Of a stretch of 64,000 nucleotides of DNA, positions 56,814-64,000 are shown piece by piece. The stretch comes from Leuctra nigra (Eukaryota > Arthropoda > Insecta > Plecoptera > Leuctridae). A program made the position numbers and the translations under genes. Each line of letters begins with the position of its first letter. The stretch's first letter is position 1. The notes under the pieces were generated by a model. It saw nothing but the letters and a program-made list of their open reading frames with translations. It did no database searches and had not been told where the DNA came from. The DNA lies in assembly GCA_934045905.1 (NCBI GenBank), contig OW203763.1:46245494-46309493 (forward strand). The letters are read 5' to 3'.

Positions 56814-57282
56814 CAGGGGTCGGCAACCTTTTTTGGTGAAGGAGCCAATTTCCGAATTAATAAATTATATGTTAATGGGAGCCGCAGCAGGCAATCATAT
56901 AAAATATACCGAAAATAATCAATTGAATTACTAGTTTATTCTGCTATTTTGACTAAGCCCCCCCCCCCCCTCTTGTTGTAGCCCCGCAGGGCGTTTTTTT
57001 AAAGAATTTCAACAATTTCTAAGTGATTCTGGGACTCTAAAATGAACAAACTGAATCAAATAACTTGCCAATTGTTGCCCCGCAGAGCATTTTTGTAGAA
57101 TTTCAACAATTTAAAAGTGATTCTGGGACTCTAAAATTAACAACTCAATCAAATAACCTTCCAACTGTTGCCCTGCTGGGCGTTATTTTTTCGAATTTCA
57201 AAATTTTTCGATTCCAGATCTTTATTTAAATTATAAAGAGCCATTCAAAAACCACCAAGGAGCCGCAGGTTGCCGACCCCTG
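56814..57282. mobile_element. hAT-type MITE, 469 bp
   Basis: Terminal inverted repeat caggggtcggcaacct ... aggttgccgacccctg and an exact 8-bp target duplication CTTTAGAT (56806-56813 and 57283-57290). The interior has about three tandem degenerate units with gccccgcag, gattctgggactctaaaat, also found in the hAT element at 1579. Confidence 0.92.
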
Positions 57283-60200
57283 CTTTAGATGATGTAATTT
57301 TTTCTGCTACATAGGCAATGTATTAGTATTATACTATGAATATGCACTCTAGCACTTCAAATTTAGAAGGTGAAATTCAAATTCAACATATGTTCACATA
57401 ATAGTCAAATGTTGTACCTGTTTAATAACTATATATTTTATTTTAATAAATTATAATATTATATACTACCAAGTGGACATTGAGAACTAAGCCATGAAAT
57501 GCTCAGTTTGACTGGAGAGAAAAATAATGTGTAGGTACTTTTGATGACGTTCTTGCCCCTCTAAAGTAAGATTGGAAATGTTGTAGACATCATTGAAACT
57601 TGGAAATATCAAGTTATTTATGAGGTGACAACTAATAGCACAACTATTTCTCAAGTCGACATTAGCACTGCAAACTTAACTTTAAATGCGTACAACAATT
57701 GTGCTCTATCTAGTGTCCGATGTTGGAAGATTTTTTAGTTTTAATATTTTTTAGTGTAGGATAGTGAAATTCTGTTGCATTAAGGTTTGCAGTTGACTCT
57801 TAGTCATTGCTTGTATTCTGGTTAACGGCAGTATTTTCTGGCATCGTCTCGTTGGAGACTGTAAATGATATTTCACTGTACAGAATCACATCGAGTCAAC
57901 ACATTGTAAAGAGTTTCTCTCCATTTATCCCGGTGATAAATCTTGAATGAGATAGAAATTCTCAACAAAACTGCTCAACTTCTGAACTGATGGCATGGTA
58001 GTTAGGTAGGAGACATTTGAACATAATCCATTCAATAATGTTCAATACGTAATGTCTGTTCGTTCATTTCCAGTGTAGTTACACTTAACTGTTTGACCAA
58101 CAAAAAGTGTGAGTTGGTGTAGAATTTTCCACACTCGGTACAGTGCGAGTGTCACCGGTGTCATTGTAGAGCAAACCAACAGACCTACATACAGCACAAC
58201 TGTTCATCCCGGTTTCAACTTAGAATATCAAACTATCGAGTAATTCCGTCATCAAGTTTATTTCAAAACAAAATGTACATGAATGTCATCAACAATTTTC
58301 TCCATCACTTCGGAGATCCATACTTTTCAAATTTTCAGGTTAGTTTTCACTTCTCTTTTGAACTACGCATAAGGTTTATCTTGAACCTTTCGAATATATC
58401 CAATTAGTTCTACTGCATTACAATCCTAGACCGCATGCACAAAAATATTAAATGCAGTGCACATGTATACATGCTCTTGTGAATGGAGTTTGTCAAATGA
58501 GATATGTATTTCATTACATGATGTTGGATGGCAGCTCTTCAAATGTATTCATTAAATGAAATGCAAATAATTGGTCAGAGGCATGCAGAAGCAAAAAACA
58601 ATGAGCACAAGTAATGGAAATTATTAAATGAACGTCAAGTAGAGTCTTGGAATGGAAAAGTTTTGCATTAACACTTGTATTAATAAATTTGATGCTTGCG
58701 AATGGTTTTGTAATTTTGTCATCCAATTAGCAACTGATGAGTTATGGTTGGCTTGACTTAAAACTTGGACTTACCCAGTGGTGTCATTCTAAAATAGTTA
58801 CAGGTATGCACATTTTCATTTAAAATCAGTTTTAAACTGATTCATCAAACTGAAGTCAGTCAGTTTTCTTTCTGCATTTACGAGAACCAACTGTGTTTTT
58901 TTCGTAAGTGTAAAATGTATTTTCTTTTGCTTAATTTCATTTGCTTTAGGAATTTCTGATATTGTAGTTTTGTATATCTAATATAAATAGTCCAAAATTA
59001 CTAGAGTGGCAGTGACACTGAGATACATGTTATCACTGAATAACACAATTCTGCAAAATCAAGCTAATTTTCTTGATTGTATAAGATGGGCGAGAGAAAT
59101 CAACGATGGATACTCTGATGATACCACTGGACGTTCTTTCAAAGCTCATACAACTGATCGTTACTCAATTTTTTCGTTGAAATGACTTGACATGCAATTA
59201 TGGACATTTTTTTGACATTTCTGAAATATACACCCATAAATTTGAACAATTACTTACACTCCATCATCGCAATAAATACATATTGATAATGTGCATGATT
59301 CGTAGAGTAACTTGTAAAAGTGTAACTATCAATGTTAATTTGTATGTATAAAGAAAATGTAAAACTTAAATGAAACAAAGCATGGTCCAAAGAAAGATGA
59401 ATACTGTAACATGAAGAGACACCATTTTCAAGTATTTTTTTAATGAATGATGGCATTTATTCTATTTTCTCTTCTTTTCCTTTACCGACTGTATTATAAA
59501 AGGTGATATCACCAATTCCATGATAAAATTGCCTTTTTTATAATAATTTATCGAATATGTTTTAGATTGCACATTCGAATTTATATTATGTAGGTACCTA
59601 CTATGCTTTATAATGAAATAAACTAAAATAACATGTTGCAAAAATTATTTTGAGATTTATTTCATATCCAATACTTTAATCCATCCATGTTGTAATAGGT
59701 AGGTACAAGGGGAGTTTGATATTTCGTGAATATTTTTTGATTGGTAAAATAATACATTATATAATTATGTTTCAACTCGATTTATTAATATTTGTCGTTA
59801 TTATTTTTAATTACAGACTGAAATTTTGAATGAAAACTTCATTAGTAGATACCTAACAATTATATGTACAATTGTATAAAAACTAAAATTACAGTGTAAG
59901 AAGGTATATAAAAAGGGAAATTGTATAATTTCAATTATACCGACTACATTTAAAAGGCGTTTTCACATTGCTCCTGTGGTATAAATTAAAGTAATCCTTA
60001 AATATCTAAATATCCACAAATTGGTTGTAAAAATTATCACAAAACTAGAAGGAAGTAAAAGTGCAGTCACTTGATAAAATGACAAATTATTTCTAAATTG
60101 AATTATTTAAAAATAGGTACTTGAGTTGTATTACGCCAGTGCAACCTCGTCTCACTGCATTCAGCACTAGATTAAAATAAATTATCTTACATTACTAACA

Positions 60201-60652
60201 TGCACCAGTTTCTACATTAAAACTTCGTCCATAACGCTTTTTATAAAAAAAATAAAAAAAATACTGCTGCACTGGACCATAATAGATTTGGAGAAATTAA
60301 ATCAATTTCTTCTCCCCAAAAAAGTAACTAATACCAGTTCACCGGGATATTGTTTTTTGAAGTAGACCTTTATAGATCTCCAAAAGAAGCATTGACTTTT
60401 CTTGACATGAAAATAATTTTGATTTTAAATTAATATAATAAATAACTTGAAGTGTAATTACTAAATACATTGTGCACTCCCCTATAGTATATATCACAAT
60501 CATAGTCGCTAAAATTAACCAGGAGGGGTTAGTTTTAACATCAGTTTTACTTCTCAAATTGATCAATTTCAATTTGTTAAAGAAATTATCCATATTTTCA
60601 ACTCAACTTTTTAAGTACATAAGCGATACAGCTGATTCTCAATAACCTGCAC

Positions 60653-60735
60653 TCAGATTAGGAAAGGTAAAATGGCTATGAGGAAGGCGATGTTCACGCA
60701 ATGTCGGGAACTCCCACTGGCAAGTTGCGGCCGAC
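60653..60735 (-). CDS. Right-hand gene, last exon: hydrophobic C terminus
   Basis: 83 nt; correct phase with the preceding exon; codes a small-residue stretch and a 13-residue hydrophobic end NIAFLIAILPFLI before the stop. Too short to be seen as an independent ORF. Confidence 0.6.
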
Positions 60736-62198
60736 CTGAAATACACAAATAATGTCCATTAGTAACACAAACAATATGATAGCGTCATTATTGGAATGAA
60801 GCAAGCTGGCTCAGGGGTAACGCTTTATTTGATCCTAGCTCGAAATTTAAGGAAAATTACAGAAAGATGAGTAGTATTTTCTATTTTGGAATAATAGCTG
60901 TTTCGAACAAATTAAAGTGTTGCTAGCTTGCTGGTTGGTGGCATATATTTTGGTTACATAGACTTAAGTATGCAGAATTTCGAACAAGTAAGAGCCTTGA
61001 TTGGCTCTTTCAAATTATTTAGCAAACACAAATTTGTTTGTTCTCATTTTTAATAACTGTTGCGAAAAAAAATCTAAATAGAGATATCGATGGCGTAGAC
61101 ATCAAATCAAGCTGTATCGTTGAAAAAAATCATCACAAAATTTGCCACTTCCATAAGGACTGAATAAACAGAGCGGGTTTTCGCCTTTATCTCCGAATGT
61201 ACAAAAGTGCAATATAGGGCTCTTTATTCCACTCTGGACAACATATTTGAAATTATCCTCAATTTAATTTAAAATTTAAAATTATCTTTATTTTGCAAGT
61301 TCTAGAAAATACACCTCGAGTGTTGCTCATGATTGGACCTTCATCAACCTGCCTCAATGTAGTGGAATCAAACCCACATCAAATAGAATCATTTATTTAC
61401 AATAAGTCCTTTCAATACCAATCGAAATGCATAACTTTTCATCTGATCGTATTATCACCCTAATTCTATCAATATTTAGATAAATAATCTTTCAGTGTTC
61501 CACGGTTTTGTATGAAATACCTACCATTGTAGGTTCCGAGTTTGACATACAATTTATGAATAAGACAATTTTTGTTAAAATATAAAACAATAATAAATAT
61601 TGCATTTCTCAATATTAATATCTTCTCATTTCTAATTTCCATAAACACATAAGAAGCAAAAGTTTAGAACTCTATTTAAATGATTATTGAGGTCAGCTCA
61701 AACACCAGTAATTCTGACTTCAAGTTCAAACCCAGTCATATTGAAAGAGAATACTTCAATTTAACTGTATTTGTTGAACAATCATCAGTGATATTTATAG
61801 AGCTGGTCAAGTGAGTAACACAGAATCAAACAAATGGTGTTTGGGCCTTCTGCATCTGAATGTTCGGTCACCTGTAATGGGCTTCCACGGCTTGGTCGGC
61901 TCCGGCAGCGGATGCTTGGAATATCTCTGTACCGGCGTCTGCGGCAATCTCTGCGTCACCTGCTTGTCCGACGATGTCACTGGCGTCTGATAGCACGGAC
62001 CTTGTCGGGTCAACTCCATCCCGTTCTCGAGGGGATCAATGGACCTCTGACACGTCTCGCCCGCTTCTCGGATGTAGATCTGTTTGTCGGACATGATCTT
62101 GCCGACGAAGCACTCGTACGCAGCGAAATCACGGCGTTGTGTGTATGTGTACACGCGACCACCTTCCTCCCATTGGCCCAGACAGCGATACTGACGCT
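60653..62198 (-). CDS. Secreted or GPI-anchored protein, last two exons (5'-partial)
   Basis: Exon 62198-61872 (acceptor tgtccacag, donor ACAG/GTGACC) encodes RQYRCLGQWEEGGRVYTYTQ, YECFVGKIMSD and ETCQRSIDPLENGMELTRQG followed by a Pro/Thr-rich stretch. It joins in phase to 60735-60653 (acceptor gtatttcag), which reads GRPQLASGSSRHCVNIAFLI then AILPFLI and TGA (60653-60655). Cys residues suggest an extracellular disulfide domain. The small residues (ASGSS) followed by a hydrophobic tail look like a GPI-attachment signal. It resembles conserved uncharacterised insect secreted proteins, but I cannot name the family. Start and signal peptide lie beyond 64000 or in unrecognised exons. Confidence 0.65.
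61872..62198 (-). CDS. Right-hand gene, penultimate exon
   Basis: 327 nt, five Cys (RCLGQ, ECFVG, TCQRS, PCYQT and a later basic stretch lies in the intron). The exon is much more GC-rich than its surroundings. A long open frame on the plus strand here is its shadow. Confidence 0.65.
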
Positions 62199-64000
62199 CT
62201 GTGGACATAACAACATCAACAGTGACAAAGACCAGAGAGTTTGTTATTGTTTCATACAATTCAATGGGTGCACGGACAAATAATATTGAATTACGAAATT
62301 AATATTTGTTATGACACTGTGCAGGACAAGGATGAAAAAGAGTCAGAAGATTTTAGATGCCATAGTTACTGTGATATATCGAGAAAAATCTATATTTAAT
62401 TGTTTTTTAAGTTAATATAATTGTGCATTATCTTCCAGATTAGAGCATTATAAAGGTTTGTAGGTATGATTCAATATAAAAGTTCCCTAAAAGTGTTCTC
62501 TACGTTTTTAATAAAATCTGTAACAAACGTGATACCATGGTGATACATACCGCAATGCAATAGATAAAAACTTAACATAGATAGCAGAATTTAAATGGCT
62601 CATCTGATTAAAATATCTTGTCGAATAAATATGAAGTTATGGTTATTCGGGGAAGAATGCGAAGCTCTATACTTTCTAATTGCAGTGAAGGCATTGCTAC
62701 AAATTGTATATACATGTGCTAGGTTTATGATTTACCAGATCCACTCGTGCAACATTTGTGATGTGTGATTTGATACCCAGTGTTAGCAGACAGCGAAAAT
62801 AGAGGCAAAACTAACCATGAATCAGTATTGAAATGTCACTCTTCGTTGAAGTAAAATAACATGTGACATGAATGGCCTGTCCATCAGGCTAGCTAGGGGC
62901 TGTGCATAAAGGACGTTACGCTTCAGGGGGGTGGGGGGGGGGGGGGGGGGGGTGCACCAGTATGGGACACAGTGTGACAGTGGTGAGGGGGGGGGGGGGG
63001 GGGGTCTGGAGGCAGTAGGACGCCACGTTTTGATATAGTTATTTTCAAGCATTTTAAATTTCAGTTGATATGTCGGGACCGGAAATTTCGCTAAAAACGA
63101 TAAATTCTGATACATTTTACAGTCAAAAATATTCTTTTTAAGGGGGGTAGAGATAGATTTGTGACGGCCTTTTAGGGGGGGGGGGGGGGGGGGTCTCGAA
63201 AAGTGTGACAGCGTGACAGGGGGGAGGGGGGGAGGTGTCAAAATATCCCATTTTTAGTGTGACGTCCTTTATGCACAGCCCCCTATGTGGGGTTGGAGAG
63301 TTTGAAAATCAATCTTCTAACCGTTCATGTGGTAATTGAAAACTTAACAATTAGTTTCTGCTTGTTTTTGAGAGATTGAGGAAAGTAAAAGGACGCTAGC
63401 GGTTTTTCAAGTATTGTTTTAGTTTTGTCAATACCTAATAAGATTTTATAAAACCAAGCACTGCGCACAATTCAAACTCAGTAAACTCAACAATAATTAC
63501 GATAATCGTATTTATAGCGTTATGAGGCCGTGGTCTCAATGTACTCCAGTACGTAGTAGACCCAGAAAAAACACTCCGTGTAAAAAAGGCAGCCAAGTCT
63601 CTTTACTTTAAAAAAATTCAACACCGAAAAGGAGTGATATCAAAAAAGGAGCCAAGTCAATGACATTTCCAAATATTTAATCGTATTTTTGAAATAAAAG
63701 AATAAACACCGAGAAATACTTTACAAAAGGACTTGGCGCATCGTTTTTTTAAAGACATAATTCTATCCTAAAAGTGGAAAGAAATTTACAAGTAGGTACA
63801 TTTTCCTCTTTCTATTAGATTTAGAATCTATGAATCAAGCTACTTTTAGTAATGGCTATTTTATAGTTTTGTCAATGGCGAGAAGAAAGATTTCATGCTG
63901 TAATAGATAAGTAATATAAGGATGGAAGAATTAAATAACAATTGGAAGTGGGCTCATACATATTCTTGCAGTACTGTTAATATGGTGATATTAGAAGGGT
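62199..64000. other. Right edge: intron or flank of the right-hand gene
   Basis: AT-rich; contains the element 62896-63282. No upstream exon of the minus-strand gene recognised. Confidence 0.5.
62896..63282. mobile_element. GGGGCTGTGC-family MITE (Harbinger-like)
   Basis: Inverted ends ggggctgtgcataaaggacg and complement, flanked by CTA (62893-62895, 63283-63285). Reverse orientation relative to 8215-8575. Contains several G runs of 14-20 bases. The proline-rich frames on the minus strand here are not genes. Confidence 0.78.

Larger units (their letters stand above)
55406..60652. other. Intergenic region between ZNF367 and the right-hand gene
   Basis: AT-rich, with the hAT element 56814-57282. 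I see no open frame with recognisable domains and no RNA gene. Confidence 0.6.

Noticed and set aside
61834..62283. 149-residue plus-strand ORF
   Set aside because: Opposite strand of the minus-strand exon 61872-62198, which has better splice sites and an in-phase partner exon.
62822..63241. Proline-rich minus-strand ORF
   Set aside because: Produced by the G runs of the CTA-flanked MITE.

Overview
The window is nuclear DNA from an intron-rich, AT-rich animal genome, almost certainly an arthropod and most likely an insect. The reasons are split genes with GT/AG introns, a mitochondrial-clan cytochrome P450 of arthropod type, and many small transposons with 8-bp target duplications. The order cannot be fixed from the sequence. 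Nothing bacterial or viral was found.

Four genes are supported. (1) Plus strand, 1236-25822: the last eight exons of glycogen branching enzyme (GBE1), carrying all four glycoside-hydrolase-13 catalytic regions; the N-terminal third lies left of the window. (2) Minus strand, 27406-47293: a complete eight-exon mitochondrial-clan cytochrome P450 that joins into a reading frame of about 500 codons, with one in-frame stop in exon 2. (3) Plus strand, 52553-55405: a complete three-exon C2H2 zinc-finger gene orthologous to ZNF367. (4) Minus strand, 60653-62198: the last two exons of a secreted or surface protein with a hydrophobic, GPI-signal-like C terminus. GBE1 and the P450 converge tail to tail; the P450 and ZNF367 diverge across a transposon-filled 5.2-kb gap.

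The standout feature is a pair of long, almost identical tandem arrays inside the P450 gene: 54 copies of a 143-bp unit (37122-44843) and 41 copies of a 71-bp unit (28498-31408). Each unit spans an intron-exon junction, so each copy carries the 3' splice site and the beginning of an exon (about 107 nt of exon 2; about 18 nt of exon 7). The gene therefore has 54 candidate acceptors for exon 2 and 41 for exon 7, but a single donor after each. The exon-2 copy joined to the rest of the exon has lost seven conserved codons and gained a stop codon.

The remaining sequence is dominated by non-autonomous DNA transposons. Seven hAT-type elements have exact 8-bp target duplications, two elements of a GGGGCTGTGC family have CTA flanks, several have Tc1/mariner-like TACACT ends, and there are near-perfect foldback palindromes (34557-34864, 24057-24123, nested 26085-26925). 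A composite element at 1579-4020 carries a fragment of a Jockey-like reverse transcriptase. tRNA-derived SINE-like pieces and microsatellites fill much of the rest.
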